From positions 1,364,001-1,428,000 of the forward strand of contig NOKP01000009.1 in assembly GCA_002682825.1 (NCBI GenBank): a DNA stretch of 64,000 bases, written 5' to 3'. The DNA is from Neonectria sp. B-13 (taxonomy: Eukaryota > Ascomycota > Sordariomycetes > Hypocreales > Nectriaceae). The position numbers and the translations under genes are program-made. Within the stretch, counting starts at the first letter, position 1; the number at the start of each line of letters is the position of its first letter. The notes below the pieces were generated by a model. The model worked only from the letters and a program-made list of their open reading frames with translations, was not told the origin of the DNA and did not search any database. Shown one piece after another: positions 54,201 through 64,000 of the stretch.

Positions 54201-57200
54201 GCACCTCGAGCTCTTGGTCGCCGAGGGTGCCGTGCTGACCTCGCGTTGCTCCCGTTGCACAACCAGCATCGCAGTTCCCTAGGGTCCCTTGTGCCTCCAG
54301 TTGCAACTGTGCACAGATACCCCGTCTCTCGGGATCGCGGCGACGTGGCAGCGAGTGGCTCGGGCGCGACAACGCACTAGCATGGCGATGTTTGCAGTGT
54401 TTCGGCTGAGGTCCAGCTTTTTGGCGGTGTGCAAACAGTCTTTAACAAGTCCGCGACTTGCCGCAAGAGGTGACCGACCGTTGACTAGCAGAGCGGGAGG
54501 CCAGGAATTCCGGCGTTGATGCCAAGTGACGGGACTGGAACCCTCGGTTTGGTAGGTGTCGCATTGAAAGTGGGATGGAAGCAGCCATTGGGGGGTCTCA
54601 TGGAGGGACGCTGTCAGGTTGCCCTGGTGTAACCTCTCGCGGCTACAGGAGTGTGTGTTTATGTGCGACAATGGCAATGTCTCGACCTGTCGGGAAGTCT
54701 GCAAACCACCTTGTGAAACCTTGGCAGATTCGTCCCCTGGTGATGTGTAGTTGATCAGGGCGTGACTGGACCGAGGCGCAAAAGTTAGATTCTGTTTTTT
54801 CAGACTCGTCTCGTCTACGAGGAGACGTGAAGCTCAAGATTGAGGCTCAGATCGAAGCTCAAGCGCAGACCAAGCACCAGAAGCACAAGCCTTAAGCCAT
54901 GCAAAGGCCTGTGCCTGGCCTGGCCTGGACCTGACCAGGGGCGTCTTGGATGGAGAGTACCTGGCAGTTGGTACGCGGGGCCTAGCCGAAGGCATCGAGG
55001 CCGGTACAAGGAGGTTGAGTACCACGAATCGCCCTGAAGTGGCGGGCAGCATGATGCAGTCGGGCCAATGTGGCTCGGAGCCATAACTAGCCGCCCCCTC
55101 GGCGTGGGCGGGAGCTAGCTGTGCAGCTTACTTGCCTGGAGGGTGGGCGCTGGGATGGGAGCTTGGCAGTTGGCAGGCATTGAAGCTGGGCTGCAGTTGG
55201 AGTTGGAATTGGAGTCGACGCCGTGTCTTGCGTGTGGTAGCGCGGTGGAGGATTCCGAGGAGTGGGTGTTGTTGTTGGTGAGCGGTGGTGGATTTGCAGT
55301 ATGCTTTCAGTGGCACATTCTCAGGAAGGAGGTGCGGAGGAAGGAGCGAGGTGGTTGGCGTCTGGGTGGCGTCTTTCTCTGCATGTCTAGGGCGGCAGTT
55401 GGGAGGCGGTAGGTGCCAGATGCTAGCAGTTAGCTGCTGTAGCGCAACGCTGTGTTCGCACTTTGCAGGCTTTCATCACGAAGCCTGTGATGATATGTAC
55501 GAATACATCTACGAATAGGTCAGCTTCGAATTATTGATACACCTGGGCCAGGGGCCTCGATGTTGCACATACTGGTCGACAGCGAGGGAACCAAGGAAGC
55601 GACTTGGTGCGCCATTCTTTCCCCAAGAACCCCAGGAGACTCAGGAACCGTCGCTATCAGTCTACCCCGCCGTCACCGTCACTAATACTACGGACTGACA
55701 CCATCGCCGTCACTATTACTCACATTCCTTAGCCTCACAGCTCACTTTGCTCTAGACCACTTCTACGACACCCTTAACCGTGTGCGCACAGATCAAACTC
55801 CTCTCTTGCTTCTGGTGCTTTGAGGTTGACCGCCCTCTTGGTTCCCCTCTTTCCTGCGAGACATGATATCCCGCCCCTCCTTCCCTTCCCTCGAAAGCGT
55901 TCGCGTGACTATCGATAGCGATAAGTGGCTCGAGGGTGGGGTAAACCATCGGCCCTGGTGCCTTGTAAGGCAATAATACTCTCCTCCATGTCAACCTCAT
56001 GCGATTGGTTACTGCTGCAAAGCTTCGCAGATTCAACACAGACGAACATAGACGAACATAGACGAACACAGACAACACAAACCACAGACAACAGACAACA
56101 GACAACACAGACCACAGACAACACAGACAGCACAGACGAATACAGACGCCACCGCAGACACCATCGTCGTTTGGCTCGAGCATCCCCTTTGGTGATGATG
56201 ACGTCTCCCCGATCATGGCCTCCTCAGATAACACCAGCATGGGTTTCTCTACGACTTACCATTCCTCGTCCCTAGTTCAGCGGTAGCGTCGTCTTCGACT
56301 TCCAGCCTCGTTCCTTTCACACTGACGTCTTCCAAACTTATCAGGCCTCAAGATACGACGAACTGCTTCGTACGAATACGGTACGCTATAACACACTAGG
56401 CCATGGAGACGCCTTGTTCCATGAGTCTCCACAGCTCTGGATTCCCCAATCGCCGCCTTTTTCTGCCGGACTCCAGAGAACTTGAGAACTCACAGAGGGC
56501 TGGCGCCTTTTGAAGAAGGCATCATGCGCCCAGCCGCTTGTCAGGGCTGCCGCCGTTTGCGCCTCTTGGCTATGACGGCTCCACTTGGTCTATGCGATCA
56601 CCGCCAGGGATCTTGATCGAAGCTGGTTTTGTCGGTTTCCAGCCTTGTCCTGACGCCGTGCGCTCCTTGCGGTGGACGTGCGACAGGAACTCAGGAACAG
56701 CTGGAGAGTGCTTTCATCCGGTCTATATGCTTGGCATGGATAACATGGCGACCTAGCTTGCCCCTCGCCCGACCCTTGTTTGCAAGAGCCAGACCTGCCT
56801 AGTGACAGTTACAGTTGCGTGTTAAGCGAAGCGGATAATACGATGATCTATTCGTACTAAGTGCCATAGCCGCCGTACATCTATCGTCGACATTCTACAG
56901 TATCTTGGCGCATCCGCACACATCGGCTTCCCCCTTTCGCCGATGGTTCCTGGGTGAGTGGTGCTCCGAGCCCTTGCCGCCTCGCCAATCATGCCACCAA
57001 ATGCAAGGCACGACGCGGGCTGACGACACGGCCACCAACAGCGTCGCTCTCAAGCCGCCCACAATCCATATGCCTCCGCTTTGGCCACTGGCGTCGCCGT
57101 ACCGACCACCAGACATGGAAAAGCCCCGCACCGCCCACTCCCACGACCCCATGTGACGACTCGATAGGCGGGGGCCTAACAGCTGAGAAGCAAGGGGCAG

Positions 57201-58607
57201 CGCCGGCCAAAGTCCCAACGCCCGTTGACGACGCTATTGGGAAGACATCGGATTGCCCAGCGGGAATGCTGGATTCCAGCCTCGTTACTCAAGCTACCGC
57301 TGTCTCAAGCCATGCCACGAGGCAGACCCTCCTTGCCTGCTCCCCAGTGTCTTACCTCCGAGTCATAGTTTCTTTGGGCCAACTGCAGACCTGGCGACGC
57401 CCGTTTTTCGTCTTATCCGGCCCACCGCATTGTCTTGTCTTATGCTTCGCCTGCCCTCGACTCACGTTGCTTCCACACCGCTCTTTTATCTCATGCCTTG
57501 GAATTCTCTACCCATGGCAAGGGTTCTGCCCGGTGGATCGTGGCAACTCGAATCCTCAGCTCGATGACTATGCTTTAGACAAATGTCTCCCGCTAACGTA
57601 CACGAAACCCGTCGCAGTCCTGACTCTAAACAGTTCTGCCGAGCTGACGCTGGCCGATGCAGGCCAAACCATGTCCCGTCTCTAGACCGCTGTGCTGTTA
57701 CGTATCATACCTGCATGCATGGATCTTTTATGCACGCTCCCTCGTTCACGCACGAATGACATGGCATGCTTCTGGATCCCTCGCAGTGCCCTTGTGTGAC
57801 CGTGAGCGTGTTGTCATTCTCACAGCGGTCGGATCTGCGGCCCTTTGTCCGTCCCGCATACATCTAGCCGTTGCACATTCACGGCTCCGAGACGTCGGTA
57901 CATGAGGCAAACTCCATCTACCGTCGGATCACGATTCTAATTACGGATAACCAGTCGGGAATTTCTATTCACTGTGCGTCTTGGTGCGACATTTGATTCT
58001 TTCCTTTTTGGGTCAAATATTCTCGAGTTTCTGGGGGCTTGGCCCTCGCACACCGTCTGCTGCAAGTGACACAACAAGGTGAACTGGATCGCTCAGCACA
58101 CTGTTTCGGCTTTGATGTGGCTTGGAATGAATGGCTTTGCATTGCTGGATTTTGAGCCTCAATCCTGTCTGATCGGCGAGGGTCCGAGCCACGAAGGAAC
58201 TGATCCTACATTGGCCGCGAAGTGTCATGTGGGCTGCGAGGGCGTTGTTGACCAGCCCTTGTCGATGCAAGGCACGATGGCAGTGCAAATCCTGTTGGGT
58301 GCATGGACGACAGCATGTGCCATTCTGATGAGTGCTGGATTGGACGAGTGTTATCCAAGGTTGCCACGAAGGAGCGAGTATCATGAAGCGTTTCGATTCT
58401 TTCAATACAAGTCATACTCTACTACACGGTGTTCTGTCCATCCGGATTCGAGGACTGTTGTCCCACGAATTACACCTTGACACTACCAATCCAACTTCCT
58501 TCAGTCAATGATACAAAACCCAGACGCCAACCCTTCGTAATGCACCAAGCATAATGATATCGCACGTAATTTTCATCGAGTCCCTGGACAGGATCCACCA
58601 TGACAGT
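51245..58607. other. 7.4-kb region upstream of the C2H2 gene, no gene supported
   Basis: Open frames are short or composed of biased sequence. The longest, on the minus strand at 51849-52670, has no ATG and no domain. The first kilobase is pyrimidine-rich on the coding strand, as expected for a long 5' leader. An ACA/GAC repeat (GACGAACA, ACAGACAAC units) lies at 56035-56150. No tRNA or transposon was recognised. Confidence 0.5.
56035..56150. repeat. Degenerate CAGACAACA / GACGAACA repeat
   Basis: Roughly twelve imperfect 9-10 bp units (AGACGAACAT, CAGACAACA, CAGACCA) in tandem. Confidence 0.75.
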
Positions 58608-60417
58608 CTAGATATCCAACATGCTTCGCACCTGCTGTGGGGGCGAGTTGATGCTGTTGGTCGTCTCGGCGCTGTTGCTCCGGCCGGTGCTGCCTGGCCG
58701 GTCCGAGTTGCGGCCGCGCTTGGTACGGTCCGTGTACGGAGGCGGAGGCGGCCCGTCGAGTGCCAACTCGGCCTCGCGGCGGACACGTTCGTCTTCCTGG
58801 CCGTTGGGGAACAGGAGGCCGGCGGCAAGCTGGATGTTGCGTTCGTGGCGACGACGATCCGACTTGCCTTCGTAAGGGGTCGGAAGGAACTGTCGCTGAT
58901 GTTGGATGACGGAGACGCCGGCGCGGTCTGCGCGGGGATTCTCCTGGTCTGAGCGAGCGACGGGATACATCTCGATGTCGTTGTTGGCGGCCGCCAGGTT
59001 CTCCTCGCGGGCGTCTCGCTCGGCCGCGTCTTCGATTCGGCGACCGGTGGCCCTGCCGCCGCCAACCTCCTTGACGTTCATGGCGATCTTGTCACGCAGG
59101 GTGTGCAGGTGCTCGCCCCTGACGCGGCGCCACCAGGCAGGCCTCTTGACGATTCCGAGCTCTCGGTCGACAATCTCACCTCGCACACGTCTCTGTCGAA
59201 TGAGGTCCTTATCCTCGTTGGGACTGGCGAATCCGTAGATGACTTGGATGAGGATGATCAACACCGACGGGCCATATCCCCAGCCGTAGATGACGGCGAC
59301 GGGCCCATCCTTCCGGGCAACGGAGTATGTCCAAACCCAGGCGATAAATGCCTGGTACGCGATCTGGGCGAGCGTCAGGGGGATGATGAGGTAGAAGCGT
59401 AGAGGAACGGCTCGGGTAAAGCCGACGGCACGCCTGAAAATGCCACCCTTCCGGTCCTTGTAGTGGTTGATGGAGTGACGCAGGGAGAAGACGATGGTCA
59501 ACCAGGCGACGAACAGGCAGAACGCAGCGATCTTGAAGCGAATGCTGGTGGCGCCCGGAATAGCAATGGCCGCCGTCTGCTCCTCGGAACGCTGCTTCTG
59601 GGGGAAACTCCAGCTTCGAGGGACGACCATGAAGAAGTTCTAGCTTGAGGTCAGCATTCAAGTCCATCTCGTCACATCAAGCAAACGGCGATGCGAAGGA
59701 AGGGCAAATCAGGGAACTCACCAGCCAGACCCAGGCATAGAACCACAGGGGCAAATAAAACTCAATCTTGGCGCGGCGGTCATCTTCGCTGTAGACAAAG
59801 GGGTTCGGGTCGATGTATTGGCGCTCCTGCCAACTGCCCCAATGGCGGACAGCCTCCCAGGTTATGGCGACGGTGCCCATGCACATGAGGTACCAGAAGA
59901 AGACGGTGACGGTAATGGGCAGCTCTTGAATGTAGTATCGGTCGACGTCGACATTTACAAAGAGACCAATGAGGGCAGTGGCGCAGACAAAGCAGCCCCA
60001 ATACCACTGCCAGCGCCGACCGATGGGGTAGAAGCGGCGTTCGCGCGCCAGGTAGATCTTGCCATGCTTGGCGAGGACGGTGAGAATCAGGACAAGGCAG
60101 AGACCGAAGACACAGGCGAAACCGATGCCGGTAAAGCCGCGCTCGCGGATGGGGTTGACGGCGGTATAGCACTTGGTTGCGTTGGTGAAGGAGCCGTTGC
60201 CGAATAGGTAGGCGGGCCGGTATGGGTCGAAGGTCAGGTAGCACTTGGAGCCGTTGGAGACGGTGTGATTGTCGTACAGGGTGTAGTTGAAATGCTTCAG
60301 GGCGGTGAGGTTGAGATGGATGCCCTCAATGTTGGTATCGGAGTCGTTGGCGCCTCCGGGGAAGGCTATCACGTCGCGAGCCTGGATGGCTGCGACGCCG
60401 TCGTAGAAGCTGGCCAT
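58608..60417 (-). CDS. Multi-spanning membrane protein, DUF2434-like
   Basis: Exons 60417-59722 and 59639-58608 (82-base intron, GTGAGT...CTAG) encode 575 residues. The extracellular-like N-terminus has several Asn glycosylation sequons (NLT, NYT, NGS, NAT) and two Cys. Seven or so hydrophobic segments follow, e.g. IGFACVFGLCLVLILTVLAK, WGCFVCATALIGLFVNV, ITVTVFFWYLMCMGTVAI, FYLPLWFYAWVWL, AAFCLFVAWLTIVFSL, FYLIIPLTLAQIAYQAFIAW and PSVLIILIQVIYGF. The C-terminal 230 residues are a charged cytosolic tail with PPPPPYT. The overall pattern matches the fungal DUF2434 membrane family as remembered. Function unknown; a seven-helix sensor role would be speculation. Divergent from COG5. Confidence 0.75.
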
Positions 60418-61377
60418 GATGTCCGTGGTTTGTTGTCTCGAGTCGCTTTGATCGTGTCAAGCGGGCTCGGAGGCGACGATGTCGGGCTTCGGGCGGGTTT
60501 GGCTCTTTGCCGTGCCGTGGCAGTCCTCCCAGCCGATGGTTGGACTGCGTTCGTTGACTTGATTCGACTCGACCGGATTGGTGATGGCGATGGTGATGGC
60601 GAAGACGAGGCGACACCAGGGAGGATTGACAGCGGAACCACCAGAAGCAATGGGCGTGAGATTGACTTAGGCCATTGCTCGACAGCCGGTGAAGCAGAGA
60701 AGAGGAAAAGAGAAGAGGGAGAAATTTCTTGGGATGGATGGATGGATGACGACCGTGGTTGCCGGAGATGCCGTTCGCGTCCGGGAAAAGCCTCGCCGTT
60801 GAGTGGTTGGATGTGGGCCAAGGTGTGGAGGTGGAGATGCCGAGAGGTCCGTCCGGGTCTATTATTTCTCTCATACGAAAAAGAACCAACCAGATTATAC
60901 GCGTATGGTGCATGTCAACAAGATTGGAAGTCACAATTGAGTACCAACCCCGAATGAAGATGCGCAAATTATCTGCCTGCTATCTGAAGCAATCGGGAAC
61001 TTCCCTGCGACCAGACACCTGAATACCTCATCGCTTCGTGACTTGGCAGTACGTTTCCCCAATCCACCCGCCTCTCAGTGACAGTCCAGCATCCTGGTCA
61101 CTGATGACCTCACTGTAACCCCGGAGACACAGTGGAGTGGATAGCCTCTACGGCGACCGGCACAAGCGGCGGGGGAGTTTGTTAGTGGACGGATGTACAG
61201 ATGCTGACGGTGGCGGAACCCGCGGGCTAGTGGTACGTACCGTCGGCATCGGCCCTGAAAAGCCCCGATGCCCAAAGAGGCCAGCTTCCAGAACACCATG
61301 CGCACACAAGCATCGCGATGATGCGACACCACTAAGGAACTCACCCCGACACCAATGGGTGCGGCCGATCTCTTACA
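60418..61377. promoter_or_regulatory. Bidirectional promoter between DUF2434-like gene and COG5
   Basis: This 960-base region between divergent starts holds no supported gene. GGATGGATGGATGA occurs at about 60734-60748. The minus-strand frames within it continue from the first exon by chance. Confidence 0.5.
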
Positions 61378-62712
61378 ATGACCACATCACCTCCCGCCGA
61401 CGACGAGCCCTCGTACATCGATTACGAAACCTTCCTCGATCCCGGTTTCTCCCCCGCCTCTTTCGCCAACTCGCTCGTCGTTGCAACCAACAACCCAAAC
61501 GATATTCCTCTCGACCTCTCCACTCCCCTCTCCCGCGTCCTCTTCGATGCCCAGGAGATCGACTCCCATATCGATGTCCTCACCACCCGCTCCGCCGTAC
61601 CCCTGTTGCAGTACACGCAGCATCAGAGCCAGGCGTCCAAGCACATCATCGCCGAGCTCGACGGCCAGATCAAGAGCCTCAACGACAGCTACCGCCAGCT
61701 CGAGAAGGAGGTCATTGACAAGCATGCCGAGGCGGATGAGGTCCGCCAAGTTGCGCTCCGTCTGTGGGAGACGCTGAGGCTCGGACGATCCGTCGGCCGG
61801 TGTCTACAGCTTGGCCGGCAGCTCGAGATCCAGCACTCCGAATTGGAGCTCGCCGCCGGTGCTGCCTCTGGCAAAGAAGACCACCGCGCCCTTGTTCGAT
61901 GCTCGTACACCATTCTTTCGTTGCGCGAGATCATCGACCGCAAAGCTCCCGGCGAGGAGGGCCATGGACTCAACCGCGTCGACGCCATCCGCAGCCTGCA
62001 GGACACCGTCACCACCCCGGCGGAGCGTTCCGTTCGCGAAACCTCGGAGCGCATCGTCCGCGAGTTCTCGATAGCCAGCACTGCAACCTTTACCCAGGGC
62101 GAAGAGGCCAAGTCCAGGACGGTGTCCGCCCTTACTGCGCTGTACCTCCTGTCGCCAACCCTGGGCTTCCGCGCCGACAAGTGGGTGCCGCGAACGCTGC
62201 TTCAGAATCTCGAGACGTATATACGGTCGGCGCTACAGGCAAGCATCACCGCCCTGTCGCGCTCGCTGGGCCAGCTCCCGACCTTGGACAAGGCGTTGGC
62301 CGAGGTGACAGCCAAGTGTCAGAACATTGTGTCTCTGGAAATGATCTTGGATATCACCAAGGGCCCGAGCCACCCTCTCCTGCCGGCTTCGAGCCAACAA
62401 AGCCAGCCCAACCTCTTGCAATATCTTCTGTCTCACTTAGAAACGGGCAGTCTCGCGTCCTTCTTCTGGAGGACCATGGCCAGCAGTCTCGCCAACCGGG
62501 TCCAGGACATTGTGAACCGCGGGGGAGTCGTGGCGAGAACTCTGCGGGCAAACAAGGCCGCGGTCGGCGATGCGATCAGGCAGGCTGTTGTTAAAGGCTC
62601 TCAGCTTCCCGGCGCATTATCCGGCGCCAAGGGGAAGACGCGGACCGAGGGGAACTGGGATCGTGAGGTAGCTGTAATGGTGGGCAGTGTTGTCAACAAC
62701 CTGGGGCGATAG
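61378..62712 (+). CDS. COG5: Conserved oligomeric Golgi complex subunit 5
   Basis: Single-exon 444-residue protein. The N-terminus DYETFLDPGFSPASFANSLV followed by LSRVLFDAQEIDSHIDVLTT is the hallmark start of COG5. A heptad-rich coiled coil follows (HIIAELDGQIKSLNDSYRQL, EKEVIDKHAEADEVRQVALR, about 85-130), then the helical-rod region (LRLGRSVGRCLQLGRQLEIQ, ALTALYLLSPTLGFRADKWV). The length fits fungal COG5. It belongs to lobe B of the COG tether, which supports retrograde vesicle traffic within the Golgi and so glycosylation. ATG 61378 is the only in-frame Met before the conserved start. All regions intact. Confidence 0.9.
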   Translation: MTTSPPADDEPSYIDYETFLDPGFSPASFANSLVVATNNPNDIPLDLSTPLSRVLFDAQEIDSHIDVLTTRSAVPLLQYTQHQSQASKHIIAELDGQIKSLNDSYRQLEKEVIDKHAEADEVRQVALRLWETLRLGRSVGRCLQLGRQLEIQHSELELAAGAASGKEDHRALVRCSYTILSLREIIDRKAPGEEGHGLNRVDAIRSLQDTVTTPAERSVRETSERIVREFSIASTATFTQGEEAKSRTVSALTALYLLSPTLGFRADKWVPRTLLQNLETYIRSALQASITALSRSLGQLPTLDKALAEVTAKCQNIVSLEMILDITKGPSHPLLPASSQQSQPNLLQYLLSHLETGSLASFFWRTMASSLANRVQDIVNRGGVVARTLRANKAAVGDAIRQAVVKGSQLPGALSGAKGKTRTEGNWDREVAVMVGSVVNNLGR

Positions 62713-63129
62713 GTGGCGCATTCCTTGCGAGACCTGGATTTAGCAAGCTGATGGATAGACGCTACCCTACATGTTCAGCCGGCACTCCAATTGTCCCGTC
62801 GGTGGTCGCCAAGTCTGGACTCTTATCACTCCGCACTTGCGACAATGATACGTTGTCGTTTACCACTATGCTCTCTCAATCGCAACCGCAATCGCAACAA
62901 ACCATTCTTGTATGCAGATCATCATCGTTCGTGAATTATGTGATGCGTTGGCAGGTTGGCCCAATCAGCATGCGTCAACCCCCCGCATTCAGCAATCTCA
63001 CCCAAACTCGGTCCAGGAACCTCCCTTCGTTCAACATCAAACATCTCATTCCAAATCAAGCAGCAACTCAGCGGCCACGTATCTTGATCTCTTCTCGTCG
63101 CAACTTGGTATACCACAGATCAATACAAA
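62713..63129 (+). other. Short intergenic region before the gelsolin-like gene
   Basis: COG5 3' UTR and the leader of the next plus-strand gene, ending CAATACAAA before the ATG at 63130. A CAATCGCAACCGCAATCGCAA run is at 62877-62897 and a CAACTCAGC-type leader at about 63060. No gene. Confidence 0.5.
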
Positions 63130-64000
63130 ATGGCACCCACTCAGGGTCTGGTCCATCTCAAAGAGTACGACATCAAGGACAGCAACGTCGAGCTTATCGG
63201 ATCCAACATCGACCACGAGGTCAAGTACAATTCGGCCGCCACCGAGCCCGCGTGGAACGATGGCAGGGTCGGCCTAGAACCCGGCCTCTTCGTCTGGCGC
63301 ATCGAACAGTTCGAGGTGGTGTCCTGGCCCAAGGCAAAGTACGGCACATTCTACGACGGAGACAGCTTCATCGTCCTCTACTCGTATAAAATCGGCAACA
63401 AAGACGGCAACGAGAAGCTGGCACACGACATCTTCTTTTGGCTAGGGGCGCATACGTCGCAGGATGAAGCGGGTACGGCGGCTTACAAGACGGCCGAGTT
63501 GGACGAGTTCCTGCGAGGGTCGGCTACCCAGCATCGCGAAGTCCAGGTGGCGCCATCCGACGAGTTTTTAGGCCTGTTCCCGCGAATGTCCATCCGCACG
63601 GGAGGAACCCGCTCGGGATTCCGGCACGTACAGGAGGAGGCCAAGAACGACACGCTCACGCTGTTGCGCGTCTTCAAGAACCCGGCGGCTGGCGCCAATG
63701 GCGTGGTTGTGCTTGAGGTGGAGCCCACCTGGCGCAGTCTCGACGACGCCGACGTCTTCGTGCTTGAGACGGGCGGCAAGATTTGGGTTTGGCAGGGCAA
63801 GGACTGCAGTCCTATGGAGAAGGGCAAGGCGGCGCAGGTGGCACATGACATGACGGTCGCGAAGCACGCCGAGGTCGAGGTGCTCTCGCAGGCCGAGTTC
63901 CGATCGAGACGGGTGGTCGATCTACTGGGAGGCGACGGAGAGACGCCGCGGGCAGGATTCCGCAATAGACGACCGTTGGCGTCTGGCAACCAACCGCACG
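63130..64000 (+). CDS. Gelsolin/villin-repeat actin-binding protein, 3' end cut by window
   Basis: ATG 63130 opens 290 codons to the window end. After MAPTQGLVHLKEYDIKDSNV the first gelsolin repeat runs at about residues 50-125 (FVWRIEQFEVVSWP, YGTFYDGDSFIVLYSY, DIFFWLGAHTSQDEAGTAAY, KTAELDEFL). It ends in the typical REVQVAPSDEFLGLFPR link. A second repeat begins at about 178 (LLRVFKNPAAGANGVVVLEV, LDDADVFVLETGGKIWVWQG, CSPMEKGKAAQVAHDM). The conserved Asp/Glu calcium-site residues of repeat 1 (YDGDSF, DEAGTAAYK) are present. Fungal gelsolin-repeat proteins bind and remodel actin. Short two- to three-repeat forms are usual, so about a third of the gene may lie outside. Confidence 0.88.
   Translation, partial: MAPTQGLVHLKEYDIKDSNVELIGSNIDHEVKYNSAATEPAWNDGRVGLEPGLFVWRIEQFEVVSWPKAKYGTFYDGDSFIVLYSYKIGNKDGNEKLAHDIFFWLGAHTSQDEAGTAAYKTAELDEFLRGSATQHREVQVAPSDEFLGLFPRMSIRTGGTRSGFRHVQEEAKNDTLTLLRVFKNPAAGANGVVVLEVEPTWRSLDDADVFVLETGGKIWVWQGKDCSPMEKGKAAQVAHDMTVAKHAEVEVLSQAEFRSRRVVDLLGGDGETPRAGFRNRRPLASGNQPH

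Noticed and set aside
56270..56345. tRNA-like TAGTTCAGCGGTAGCG (A-box-like) sequence.
   Set aside because: No anticodon arm, no B-box TTCGA and no acceptor pairing could be found.
1..64000. CRISPR arrays, complete transposons, secondary-metabolite core genes.
   Set aside because: Searched by eye; the tandem repeats found have no spacers, no transposase or integrase motifs were seen, and no PKS, NRPS or terpene synthase motifs occur.

Overview
This is nuclear DNA of a filamentous ascomycete (Pezizomycotina, probably a Sordariomycete; species not determined). The evidence is: introns of 43-95 bases with GTRNGT donors, CTRAC-type branch points and YAG acceptors; fungus-specific families (Zn2Cys6 regulator, C2H2 plus homeobox regulator, protoglobin, a DUF2434-like membrane protein, Tps2-type trehalose-phosphatase, GH51 arabinofuranosidase); a tRNA with a canonical intron; and premature stops of the kind left by repeat-induced point mutation (RIP, CpA to TpA).

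The window has two parts. Bases 1 to about 16,050 are an accessory, repeat-scarred island. It holds at least seven whole or broken members of what looks like one lineage-specific family (1-974 minus, 1791-2837 plus, about 6060-6320 plus, 6417-6640 minus, 6966-7523 plus, 13041-14062 plus, and the pair 14224-14379 minus / 14818-15756 plus). They combine a short N-terminal helix motif, RG/RGG-rich tracts, Gly/Tyr/Pro repeats and, in two of them, C-terminal arrays of SUMO-consensus-like VKxE or SP repeats. Most are preceded by a similar CA-rich leader. One copy keeps a single frame interrupted by eight Gln-type stops, one has one such stop, and one has lost its start codon. Between them lie an AT-rich RIP-like patch, a SNF2-like helicase fragment, duplicated gene debris, an 18-bp minisatellite and one intact hypothetical protein (3586-4749).

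Bases 16,073 to 64,000 are ordinary gene space with intact genes: a homeobox/C2H2 regulator (minus), a diaminopropionate ammonia-lyase/M20 peptidase fusion (plus), a secreted GH51 alpha-L-arabinofuranosidase (plus), a trehalose-6-phosphate phosphatase (minus), a protoglobin (minus), a Zn2Cys6 regulator (plus, divergent from the globin), a four-helix membrane protein whose first intron contains a tRNA-Met gene (minus), a TPR protein (plus), a cytochrome P450 (minus, convergent with the TPR gene), a C2H2 regulator lying alone between two gene-poor stretches of about 8 and 7 kb (minus), a DUF2434-like membrane protein (minus), the COG5 Golgi tethering subunit (plus) and the 5' part of a gelsolin-repeat protein (plus, cut by the window end).

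The core genes do not form an obvious pathway. Arabinofuranosidase and trehalose phosphatase are general carbon and stress functions, COG5 and gelsolin are housekeeping. No secondary-metabolite cluster, CRISPR array or complete transposon is visible.
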